This document shows positions 23,877 through 31,104 of a stretch of DNA of 64,000 bases, piece by piece (position 1 is the stretch's first letter; every line of letters begins with the position of its first letter). The notes under the pieces were generated by a model. It was not told the DNA's origin. It saw nothing but the letters and a program-made list of their open reading frames with translations, and did no database searches. The position numbers and the translations under genes are program-made. Origin of the DNA: Actinoplanes flavus. GTDB taxonomy: Bacteria > Actinomycetota > Actinomycetes > Mycobacteriales > Micromonosporaceae. The DNA is taken from the NCBI RefSeq assembly GCF_017592555.1, contig NZ_JAGFNS010000015.1, positions 124,001 to 188,000 of the forward strand, given 5' to 3'.

Positions 23877-24881
23877 GTGCCCGCCCGAGTCCCTCAGGAC
23901 CTCGACCGCAACATCGCCCTCGACCTCGTCCGCGTGACCGAAGCCGCCGCGATGGCCGCCGGTCGCTGGGTCGGCCGCGGTGACAAGAACGGCGGTGACG
24001 GCGCCGCCGTCGACGCCATGCGCAAACTCATCAACTCGATCCAGATGCGCGGCGTCGTCGTCATCGGTGAAGGCGAGAAGGATGAGGCACCCATGCTCTT
24101 CAACGGGGAGCGGGTCGGCGACGGCACCGGCCCCGAGGTGGACGTCGCGGTGGACCCGATCGACGGCACGACGCTGATGAGCAAAGGCATGCCCGGCTCG
24201 ATCGCGGTGCTCGCGGTGGCCGAGCGCGGCGCCATGTTCGACCCGAGCGCCGTCTTCTACATGGACAAGATCGCCGTCGGCCCGGACTGCGCCGACGTGA
24301 TCGACATCAACGCCGGCGTGAAGGAGAATCTGCGCCGCATCGCCAAGGCCAAGCGGTCCAGCGTCTCCGACGTGACGGTGTGCATCCTCGACCGTCCGCG
24401 TCACACGAAGCTGGTCGAGGAGGTCCGGCAGGCCGGCGCCAACATCAAGTTCATTTCGGACGGTGACATCGCCGGCGCCATCTCCGCGGCCCGGCTGGAG
24501 TCCGATGTGGATGTGCTGATGGGCGTCGGCGGCACACCGGAGGGCATCACCGCGGCCTGCGCGCTCAAGTGTCTCGGCGGCATGATCCAGGCCAAGCTGT
24601 GGCCGCTGGACGACGCCGAACGGGAGAAGGCGATCGCCGGCGGGCACGACCTCGACCGCGTCCTCACCACCGACGACCTGGTCACCGGCGACAACTGCTT
24701 CTTCGTGGCGACCGGCGTGACCGGCGGCGACCTGCTCAAGGGTGTCCGCTACCGCTCCGGCGGCGCGCACACCCAGTCGATCGTGATGCGGTCCAAGAGC
24801 GGCACCATCCGGGTCATCGACTCCTACCACCGCCTGGAGAAGCTCGCCCTCTACTCCGCAGTCGACTTCGACGGCCGCTGA
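23877..24881 (+). CDS. glpX: Fructose-1,6-bisphosphatase class II
   Basis: 334 residues. Landmarks are LVRVTEAAAMAAGRWVGRGDKNGGDGAAVDAM, VVIGEGEKDEAPML, the metal site VDPIDGTTLMSKG, DRPRHTKLVEEVR and GGTPEGITAACALKCLGG. It dephosphorylates fructose-1,6-bisphosphate in gluconeogenesis, and pckG for the first gluconeogenic step lies 6 kb downstream. GTG 23877 was chosen because AGGAGG stands 5 nt upstream; the in-frame ATG 23793 would overlap the divergent gene's start. The 100-bp gap to DUF4245 holds TTGACA (23844-23849) and a TGGCAC/GTGCCA inverted repeat near 23814-23832, a possible regulator site. Confidence 0.96.
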   Translation: MPARVPQDLDRNIALDLVRVTEAAAMAAGRWVGRGDKNGGDGAAVDAMRKLINSIQMRGVVVIGEGEKDEAPMLFNGERVGDGTGPEVDVAVDPIDGTTLMSKGMPGSIAVLAVAERGAMFDPSAVFYMDKIAVGPDCADVIDINAGVKENLRRIAKAKRSSVSDVTVCILDRPRHTKLVEEVRQAGANIKFISDGDIAGAISAARLESDVDVLMGVGGTPEGITAACALKCLGGMIQAKLWPLDDAEREKAIAGGHDLDRVLTTDDLVTGDNCFFVATGVTGGDLLKGVRYRSGGAHTQSIVMRSKSGTIRVIDSYHRLEKLALYSAVDFDGR

Positions 24882-25044
24882 GCCTGATCGCTCCGCTTCG
24901 CTCCGCGGCAAAACGCCTTGTAACCGGTGTCGAGGCAGGCGATTTCCCGCCGCAGCACACCCCGCTGCGTCGGCAAATCGCTTGCCTCGACACCGGCGGC
25001 GTTTTGCGGGGGTGCTGAGTGCACCGCCGTTCAGCTCAGGTGAC
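24881..25044 (+). repeat. Convergent-intergenic hairpin repeat, copy 1
   Basis: The element begins at the glpX stop codon and ends before the rhomboid gene. Its core (24908-25007) is one long hairpin: GCAAAACGCC (24908-24917) pairs with GGCGTTTTGC (24998-25007), and the 22-nt arms 24924-24945 and 24975-24996 pair with one mismatch; the apical region has GCAGC/GCTGC. It is nearly identical to copy 2 (four substitutions, one indel) and related to inverted copy 3. It may act as a bidirectional terminator. Confidence 0.85.
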
Positions 25045-25076
25045 GGCTCCGTGAGTGGGCTAAGCGCCCTTGGCGA

Positions 25077-25694
25077 TCAGCGGCGGCGGAAGATGATGGC
25101 GGCGATGATGCCGCCCAGCAGGCCGAGGCCGTGCCCCTGCCAGGAGATGCGCTGGTCGGTGGGCAGGATGTTGAAGAACTGGTACCAGTACAGCAGGCCG
25201 ATGAACGCGGCCACCGCCAGATGCCACCAGCTTCGCTCGACCAGGCCGCGGGTCAGCAGCAACCCGAGATAGCCGAAGATCACGCCGCTGGCGCCGACCA
25301 CGACCGTGCCCGGATCGCCGACGAACCAGACGCCCAGCCCGGCGACCAGCATGATCAGGGCGGTCGACCAGAGGAACCGGCGCGCTCCCCCGGCCAGCAC
25401 GAACGTGCCGAGGAGGATGAGTGGGACGGCGTTGCCGTACAGATGCTCCCAGTCGCCGTGCAGGAACGGGCTGAACAGCACCCCGTCGATCCCCGCCACG
25501 GTGTGCGGGATGATGCCGCCGGCCATGTCGAGCGTGCCGGCGCCGAGGGCGACGTCGATCGCCTCGATCAGGAACAGTGCCGGGACCACGGCGCACATCG
25601 TCACGAACGCGCGGCCCAGCGACGCGTAGAAAGCCTCGGTGCCGAAACGCCCCGCATCGTCGGTGCGTGCGCCGGCCGCCCACTCGTACCCCAT
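25077..25694 (-). CDS. Rhomboid-family intramembrane serine protease
   Basis: 205 residues with six to seven membrane helices. The catalytic serine is in VVVGASGVIFGYLG and the catalytic histidine in SWQGHGLGLLGGIIAA; the upstream HGDWEHLYGNAVPLI segment is the conserved H...N helix of rhomboids. These enzymes cleave membrane-anchored substrates within the bilayer. ATG 25694 gives the standard cytosolic N-terminus; GACCAT lies 6 nt upstream. It is followed by the hairpin repeat shared with glpX. Substrate unknown. Confidence 0.94.
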   Translation of the reverse strand: MGYEWAAGARTDDAGRFGTEAFYASLGRAFVTMCAVVPALFLIEAIDVALGAGTLDMAGGIIPHTVAGIDGVLFSPFLHGDWEHLYGNAVPLILLGTFVLAGGARRFLWSTALIMLVAGLGVWFVGDPGTVVVGASGVIFGYLGLLLTRGLVERSWWHLAVAAFIGLLYWYQFFNILPTDQRISWQGHGLGLLGGIIAAIIFRRR

Positions 25695-25742
25695 GTCTCG
25701 ATGGTCGCAGGGCGGCGCACACCCGGCCACCGGAGAAGACGG

Positions 25743-26525
25743 TCAGCTGAGTTTGCGGACGGCCGCGCGGATCGCCGACCGGTAGACCGAGATCTGCGTG
25801 TAGACACCGAAGTATCCGTCCCGCGCGCAGCCCAGTCCCCAGCTGACGATCCCGACCTGCGCCCAGCGCCCGGCCCGGTCCCGGCGCACCATGGGGCCGC
25901 CGGAATCGCCCTGGCAGGTGTCGACGCCCCGCCGACCGGCACAGATCGATTTCTCCTGCACCACGGTGACGCCGGCCTTGCGGTAGGCGGCCGCGCACTC
26001 GGCGTCCGGAATCGTCGGCACGTTCGCGTAGTGCAGGCGGCGTTCCTGCTGCGGCGAGCTCTCCCGGGTCTGTCCCCACCCCATCACCGTGAAGGTGCCG
26101 TGGTCGGTGTTGTCGGCGACGAGTTCGAGGGTGGGCAGGGCGAGTTCGCGTTCCAGGCGCACCACCGCCCAGTCGTCGCCGGAGGTCTCGGTCACGAAGT
26201 CGGGGGAGCGGTAGACCTCGACGGATTTCACGGTGATCGCCTGCCGGGACTCCAGGTCGGTCGAGCCGGCGGTCACGGTGATGCGGTCGTTGGGACCGGT
26301 CGGCCCCACGCAGTGCCCGGCGGTGAGCACCACCCGGGGTGCGGTGAGGGCGCCTCCGCAGCCCATCGAGAGCCGCACCGCCCAGGGGAACCGGCCGTTG
26401 CCGGCGATCTTGCCGCCGACCACCTCACGGATCGGTGGTTTCGCGGTCTCGGCGCGGGCTTCACTGCCGCCCGGTGTGACCGAAACCAGGACCGCGAGCA
26501 GACATAAACTCGCTTTGGGGACCAT
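25743..26525 (-). CDS. Secreted trypsin-like serine protease (S1 family)
   Basis: 260 residues. A signal peptide (residues 1-25, ending SEARA) is followed by a short propeptide and the activation-type sequence VVGGKIAGNGRFPWAV. The triad is complete: H in TAGHC, D in SGDDWAVVRL, S in CQGDSGGPM. Four to six cysteines are placed for the normal disulfides, and SWGLGCARDGYFGVYTQIS forms the substrate pocket; the residue six before the catalytic Ser is an Asp-type position (GVDTCQGDSGG), consistent with Arg/Lys preference. It is an exported enzyme, probably nutritional or in wall turnover. Confidence 0.95.
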   Translation of the reverse strand: MVPKASLCLLAVLVSVTPGGSEARAETAKPPIREVVGGKIAGNGRFPWAVRLSMGCGGALTAPRVVLTAGHCVGPTGPNDRITVTAGSTDLESRQAITVKSVEVYRSPDFVTETSGDDWAVVRLERELALPTLELVADNTDHGTFTVMGWGQTRESSPQQERRLHYANVPTIPDAECAAAYRKAGVTVVQEKSICAGRRGVDTCQGDSGGPMVRRDRAGRWAQVGIVSWGLGCARDGYFGVYTQISVYRSAIRAAVRKLS

Positions 26526-26593
26526 ATGGACATTGGATCACAGCGAAAACGGGGCCGCGCGGATTGCCGCGCGACCCCGTCCATGAGCTCGGA

Positions 26594-27283
26594 TCAGTAC
26601 CAGCCGACGTCCTGCGAGTGACCCCAGGCGCCACACGGGGTGTCGTAGCGGCCCTCGATGTAGCCGAGACCCCACTTGATCTGGGTGGCCGGGTTGGTCT
26701 TCCAGTCGTCGGCGACCGAGCCCATCTTGCTGCCCGGCAGAGCCTGCGGAATCCCGTACGCCCCGGAGGAGCTGTTCTCGGCCTTGTAGTTCCAGCCGCT
26801 CTCCTTCTTCCACAGCTTGTCCAGGCAGGGGAACTGGTCGAGGCCGAAACCGGCGTCGAGCATCAGCGCGCAACCGATCTCACGGCTGCCGCTGTACTCG
26901 TTGCAGGAGGCCGGGATCTCCCCGGTGAAGACGACCGGACCGGACTCCTTCTCGGCCTTCTCGGCCTCGGCGGCCTCCTTGGCCTCGATGACCTTCTTCT
27001 CCAGCGTGCGCGCCTTGGACGCGGCGGCCTTGACCTCGCTGGCCGCCTTGGCCGCGGCGGCCTGCTCGGCCTGCGCGCGGTGGGCCCGGGCCGCGGCGTG
27101 ATCCGCCTGACGCTGTTTCAGTAGCCGGATCTCGTCGAGGTTGGCCTGCGCGACGAGCTGGGCTTCGGCGCCCTGCTGCTGGACGTCCCGGTCCTGCCCG
27201 AGGTACACGCCGCCGGCGAGACCCGACACGAGAAGACCGACGGACGCAGCACGAACTCCGAGCCGGCTCCAGAGCCGCTTCAC
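26594..27283 (-). CDS. Secreted lytic transglycosylase-like protein with coiled-coil
   Basis: 229 residues. A signal/anchor segment (VRAASVGLLVSGLAGGVYLG) is followed by an alanine/glutamate/lysine-rich coiled-coil (about 45-130) and a C-terminal SLT-type domain: LDKLWKKESGWNYKAENSSSGAYGIPQALPGSKM contains the catalytic-type ES and the GAYGIPQ motif, then IKWGLGYIEGRYDTPCGAWGHSQDVGWY. Such proteins cut the glycan strands of peptidoglycan. GTG 27283 is within a small hairpin that also holds the ribosome site (27282-27298), so initiation may be regulated. In other actinomycetes related genes follow c-di-AMP riboswitches, but I could not identify one here. Confidence 0.88.
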   Translation of the reverse strand: MKRLWSRLGVRAASVGLLVSGLAGGVYLGQDRDVQQQGAEAQLVAQANLDEIRLLKQRQADHAAARAHRAQAEQAAAAKAASEVKAAASKARTLEKKVIEAKEAAEAEKAEKESGPVVFTGEIPASCNEYSGSREIGCALMLDAGFGLDQFPCLDKLWKKESGWNYKAENSSSGAYGIPQALPGSKMGSVADDWKTNPATQIKWGLGYIEGRYDTPCGAWGHSQDVGWY

Positions 27284-27298
27284 GAAGATTCCCTTCGT
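27282..27298 (-). promoter_or_regulatory. Hairpin sequestering the transglycosylase start
   Basis: On the mRNA strand ACGAAG-GGAAU-CUUCGU forms a 6-bp stem with a 5-nt loop. The stem takes in the first two bases of the GUG start codon, and the AAGGGA ribosome site spans stem and loop. It may reduce translation unless opened by a factor or an alternative fold. Confidence 0.45.
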
Positions 27299-27496
27299 CG
27301 GGGGCAATGACACGGCGCGTCCGCTCAGGGGCGAATCGCGCCGGGAGCACCGCGACCCGACCGGGGCCACCAGATGGCGCTCGCCAAAGACCATGGCGCA
27401 AGGTGAAGTGGATGTGAAATGCCAGCGCGGAGTTGTGACTTCAATCACACGTCTTTCTGGGAGAATTCGCCACGAAATCCCCGCGCTGGCGCTAGC

Positions 27497-28909
27497 TCAC
27501 AGAGGGATCTCCTCCAGCAGATCGGTGACCACCTCAGCGATCGGCGACCGCTCGGAGCGGGTGAGAGTGACATGGGCGAAAATCGGGTGCCCCTTGAGAG
27601 CCTCGATCACCGCGGTCACGCCGTCGTGCCGGCCGACCCGCAGGTTGTCGCGCTGAGCCACGTCGTGGGTCAGCACCACCCGCGAATTCTGCCCGATCCG
27701 GGACAGGACGGTGAGCAGCACGTTGCGTTCCAGCGACTGTGCCTCGTCCACGATCACGAACGCGTCGTGCAGGCTCCGGCCGCGGATGTGGGTGAGCGGC
27801 AGCACCTCGAGCATGCCGCGGGCCAGCACCTCCTCGACCACGTTGGCGTGCACCACCGAGCCGAGGGTGTCGAAGACCGCCTGGGCCCACGGCGACATCT
27901 TCTCCGACTCGCTGCCGGGCAGATAACCGAGCTCCTGGCCGCCGACCGCGTACAGCGGCCGGAACACCACCACCTTCTTGTGGCGGTTGCGCTCCATGGT
28001 CGCCTCGAGGCCCGCGCACAGCGCCAGCGCCGACTTGCCGGTGCCGGCCCGGCCGCCCAGCGACACGATGCCGATCTGCTCGTCGAGCAGGATGTCCAGC
28101 GCCACCCGCTGCTCCGCCGACCGGCCCCGCAGCCCGAACGCGTCCCGGTCGCCGCGGACCAGCTTGATGGTCTTGTCCGGGTTGACCCGGGCCAGCGCCG
28201 AGCCACGCGGCGAATGGATCACCAGGCCGGTGTGGCAGGGCAGGTTCTCGGCCTCCTCGGCCTCCAGTTCCTCGCCGGAGTACAGCGAGCTCACCTGCTC
28301 CTCGGACAGCTCCAGATCGGACATTCCGGTCCAGGTGGGGTCGCTGGCCTGGCCGTGCCGGTACTCGTCGGCGGTGATGCCGACCGACGCCGCCTTCACC
28401 CGCAGCGGCATGTCCTTGCTCACCAGGGTGACGTCGCGCCCCTCGGCGGCCAGACCGAGCGCCACGGAGAGGATCCGGGTGTCGTTCGAGTCGTTGCGGA
28501 ACCCGTGCGGGAGCACGCTCTGGTCGGCGTGGTTCAGCTCCACCCGCAGCGTGCCGCCCTCGTCGTTGCAGAGCACCGGCTGGTCCAGCCGGCCGAACTT
28601 GATCCGCAGCTCGTCCAGCATCCGCAGCGACTGCCGCGCGAACCAGCCGAGCTCGGGGTGGTGACGTTTGCCCTCCAGTTCGGAGATGACCACGAGCGGG
28701 ACGACCACCTCGTGGTCGGTGAACCGGCGGAACGCCGCCGGGTCGGACAGCAGGACCGAAGTGTCCAGAACGAAGACCCGTCCGGCCGGAGCGGGTTCCG
28801 CGTCGGCGTGCCGGTCCCGGGTCTTACGGCGCCCGGTGGTGGCGCGGCTGCTGGGCACTTTGTCGGCCGGGTTCTGGTCGATCCCGGCATCGGTACGGCG
28901 AGATGTCAC
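27497..28909 (-). CDS. phoH2: PIN-domain PhoH family ATPase/RNase (PhoH2)
   Basis: 470 residues. The PIN domain (about 40-190) starts VFVLDTSVLLSDPAAF and has the acidic residues of a metal-dependent nuclease (D in LDTS, E in SELEGKRHH, D in SNDTRILSVA and SKDMPLRV). The PhoH ATPase follows: Walker A GGRAGTGKSALALCAG, Walker B AFVIVDEAQSLERNVLL, and SRVVLTHDVAQRDN. Mycobacterial PhoH2 unwinds and cleaves RNA. GTG 28909 with GGAG 7 nt upstream is preferred; an ATG 48 bp earlier is possible. It diverges from otsB across 276 bp. Confidence 0.94.
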   Translation of the reverse strand: MTSRRTDAGIDQNPADKVPSSRATTGRRKTRDRHADAEPAPAGRVFVLDTSVLLSDPAAFRRFTDHEVVVPLVVISELEGKRHHPELGWFARQSLRMLDELRIKFGRLDQPVLCNDEGGTLRVELNHADQSVLPHGFRNDSNDTRILSVALGLAAEGRDVTLVSKDMPLRVKAASVGITADEYRHGQASDPTWTGMSDLELSEEQVSSLYSGEELEAEEAENLPCHTGLVIHSPRGSALARVNPDKTIKLVRGDRDAFGLRGRSAEQRVALDILLDEQIGIVSLGGRAGTGKSALALCAGLEATMERNRHKKVVVFRPLYAVGGQELGYLPGSESEKMSPWAQAVFDTLGSVVHANVVEEVLARGMLEVLPLTHIRGRSLHDAFVIVDEAQSLERNVLLTVLSRIGQNSRVVLTHDVAQRDNLRVGRHDGVTAVIEALKGHPIFAHVTLTRSERSPIAEVVTDLLEEIPL

Positions 28910-29185
28910 AGGCCTGCTCCAGCGGGCGTGCAACCCGGTCCGCCCGCGGTCCGCCACCTACCGGTCGCCGGCCCTCTGCACGGGGTCGGATTGCGGTCCC
29001 CGTGGCGCAGTCGTCGCAGGTCCGGGCCGACCGGCTGGCCCGGGACGACCCCGCGCCATGACTCAAACGCTAGCGGTCAACTACGCCTCGCGGTAGTGCG
29101 CAAAATCGATCTCGCAAGGGTGACGACCGCCGCATCAGCAAATTGCACGGCATAAAAGGGGACCATCCGCGGGTAGTCTGGGCGC

Positions 29186-29992
29186 GTGGCAGAGACTGCA
29201 CGTCCGACCCATCCCCTGACCACCGACGAGGCGTGGGCGTTCACCGCCGAGCGCGCCTCCGCGACGACCTTCTTCTTCGACTTCGACGGTGTCCTATCCC
29301 CCGTCACCGAGGACCCGGACGCCTCCCAGCCGGTGCCCGAGGTGCTCGGAGTCCTGGAGCGACTGGCCGAGTCGGTCGCCCGGGTGGCCATCGTCTCCGC
29401 CCGCCCGGTCAGCTTCCTGCGGTCCCGGTTCGAGACGCTGGGCAATGTCGACCTGCACGGCCTCTACGGCCTCGAGGTGTGGCACGACGGCCAGGTGGTC
29501 ACCGAGCCGGCCGCCCTCGACTTCGTGCCCACGATGGCCGGCCTGGCCGACTCCGCCCGCGCCGAGCTGCCCGCCGAGATCCTGGTGGAGTTCAAGCGGC
29601 TCTCCGTGGCACTGCACTACCGCACCGCGCCCGAGCACGCCCGCCCCGTCGAGCGCTGGGCTCACGAGCAGGCCGAGCGCCTGGGACTGCGCATCCAGCA
29701 CGGCCGCATGGTGGTCGAGCTGAAGCCCCCGGTCGACCAGGACAAGGGCATGGTCATCACCGAGGGCGTCCGTAACGCCGGTTGCGCGTGGTATTTCGGC
29801 GACGACATGTCGGACGTCAAGGCCTTCGACGCGCTGCGCGCCCGCGAGGCCGTCGACCCGGCCTTCTTCGGCATGGCGGTGGCCGTCGCGAACCCGGAGA
29901 CGGGCGCCGAGGTCTCCAGCGCCGCCGACCTGACCCTGGAGTCCCCCCAGGCCGTCGCCGCCTTCCTCACCGAGGGTCTACGCCGCTTTTAA
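29186..29992 (+). CDS. otsB: Trehalose-6-phosphate phosphatase
   Basis: 268 residues of HAD superfamily. Motif I is FFFDFDGVLSP with the nucleophile Asp, motif II IVSARPVSFL, motif III lysine in DKGMVITEGV and motif IV YFGDDMSDVKAFDAL. It makes trehalose, a compatible solute and component of actinobacterial stress physiology. No otsA is near; the partner synthase must be elsewhere. TAGTCT (29174-29179) is 6 nt before GTG 29186, so the message is probably leaderless. The stop codon is the first base of hairpin repeat copy 2. Confidence 0.94.
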   Translation: MAETARPTHPLTTDEAWAFTAERASATTFFFDFDGVLSPVTEDPDASQPVPEVLGVLERLAESVARVAIVSARPVSFLRSRFETLGNVDLHGLYGLEVWHDGQVVTEPAALDFVPTMAGLADSARAELPAEILVEFKRLSVALHYRTAPEHARPVERWAHEQAERLGLRIQHGRMVVELKPPVDQDKGMVITEGVRNAGCAWYFGDDMSDVKAFDALRAREAVDPAFFGMAVAVANPETGAEVSSAADLTLESPQAVAAFLTEGLRRF

Positions 29993-30156
29993 GCCTGATT
30001 GCTCCGCTTCGCTCCGCGGCAAAACGCCTTGTAACCGGTGTCGAGGCAGGTGATTTCCCGCCGCAGCACACCCCGCTGCGTCGGCAAATCACTTGCCTCG
30101 ACACCGGCGGCGTTTTGCGGGGGTGCTGAGTGCACCGCCGTCCAGCTCAGGGTGAC
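29992..30156 (+). repeat. Convergent-intergenic hairpin repeat, copy 2
   Basis: Core hairpin at 30019-30118. It differs from copy 1 by four substitutions and one indel; two of the substitutions (C to T in the 5' arm, G to A in the 3' arm) fall at facing positions and keep the stem paired. It begins at the otsB stop codon and lies between convergent otsB and uppS. Confidence 0.85.
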
Positions 30157-30172
30157 CGTTCCGTGGCTACGG

Positions 30173-30943
30173 TTAGGCCCCATAACGGCGCTGGCGGGTG
30201 GCGTAGGAGCGCAGCGCCCGGAGGAAGTCGATGCGGCGGAAGTCGGGCCAGTTGGCGTCGTGGAAGTAGAACTCCGAGTGCGCCGACTGCCACAGCAGGA
30301 AGCCGGACAGGCGCTGTTCGCCGCTGGTGCGGATGACCAGGTCGGGGTCGGGCTGGCCGCGGGTGTAGAGGTGTTCGGCGATGTGTTCGACGTCGAGGAT
30401 CTCGGCGAGTTCCTCGATGGTGCCGCCGGTCGCGGCGTGCTCGTAGAGCAGGGAGCGGACCGCGTCGGTGATCTCGCGGCGGCCGCCGTAGCCGACCGCC
30501 ATGTTGACCTCGACGCCGTCACCGCGGTCGCGGGTCTTCTCCTGCGCGGCCTTGAGGGTGGCGGCGGTGGCGGCGGGCAGGATGTCGAGGGCGCCGACCA
30601 TGCGCAGCCGCCAGGGGTTGCCCTCTTCGGCCAACTCGGTCGCCAGGTCCTCGATGATCTTGACGAGCGGGTCCAGCTCGGCGGACGGGCGGCGCAGGTT
30701 GTCGGTGGCCAGCAGGTAGAGCGTGACGTGCTCGATACCTGACTGGTCGCACCAGGTCAGCAGGTCCTTGACCCGGGTCGCGCCGACGCGGTGGCCGTCG
30801 TTGGGGTCGACGAAGCCCATCTCCCGGGCCCACCGGCGGTTGCCGTCGCACATCACGCCGATGTGTTTGGGCACGGGTTTGCCGGCCAGCTTCCCCGCCA
30901 GCCGCCGTTCGTAAAAGGTGTAGACCAGAGAACGCAGACTCAT
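30173..30943 (-). CDS. uppS: Isoprenyl (undecaprenyl-type) diphosphate synthase
   Basis: 256 residues. The catalytic Asp is in IGVMCDGNRRWA; other conserved parts are GHRVGATRVKDLLTWC, VTLYLLATDNLRRP, VNMAVGYGGRREITDAVR, PDLVIRTSGEQRLSGFLLWQSAHSEFYF and the C-terminal FLRALRSYATRQRRYG. It adds IPP units in cis to make the carrier lipid for wall synthesis. ATG 30943 has TACGCT 8 nt upstream and gives the usual N-terminus SLRSLVYTFYERRL, as in mycobacterial Z-farnesyl/decaprenyl synthases; GTG 30946 is one codon earlier. It converges on otsB over the repeat. Confidence 0.96.
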   Translation of the reverse strand: MSLRSLVYTFYERRLAGKLAGKPVPKHIGVMCDGNRRWAREMGFVDPNDGHRVGATRVKDLLTWCDQSGIEHVTLYLLATDNLRRPSAELDPLVKIIEDLATELAEEGNPWRLRMVGALDILPAATAATLKAAQEKTRDRGDGVEVNMAVGYGGRREITDAVRSLLYEHAATGGTIEELAEILDVEHIAEHLYTRGQPDPDLVIRTSGEQRLSGFLLWQSAHSEFYFHDANWPDFRRIDFLRALRSYATRQRRYGA

Positions 30944-31015
30944 CACCCCAAAGCGTAGCCACCCCCGCCGCGGGCTCAAGCGGGGACGGTCCGCCCGGGG
31001 ACCAACTACCCGGAG

Positions 31016-31045
31016 GATGCGCCCGATCGTGCTATCGGGCGCATC
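31016..31045 (-). terminator. Perfect 12-bp hairpin after pckG
   Basis: GATGCGCCCGAT (31016-31027) pairs exactly with ATCGGGCGCATC (31034-31045) around the loop CGTGCT. It is 60 bp past the pckG stop and is flanked by a second, looser GGTCCNCGCCC inverted repeat. There is no U-tract. Confidence 0.7.
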
Positions 31046-31104
31046 GGCCGACCGGCCGGTCCCCGCCCGGGCGCCGTTGCCGCGAGCGGGGACCAGCCGG
31101 TTGC

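Noticed and set aside
24908..25007. tRNA-like or attC recombination site in the hairpin repeat
   Set aside because: No cloverleaf, anticodon or integron R/L box pattern; a single long stem fits better.
27284..27496. c-di-AMP (ydaO) riboswitch upstream of the transglycosylase
   Set aside because: Context is suggestive, but I could not line up the conserved core by eye; left as a check in the findings.
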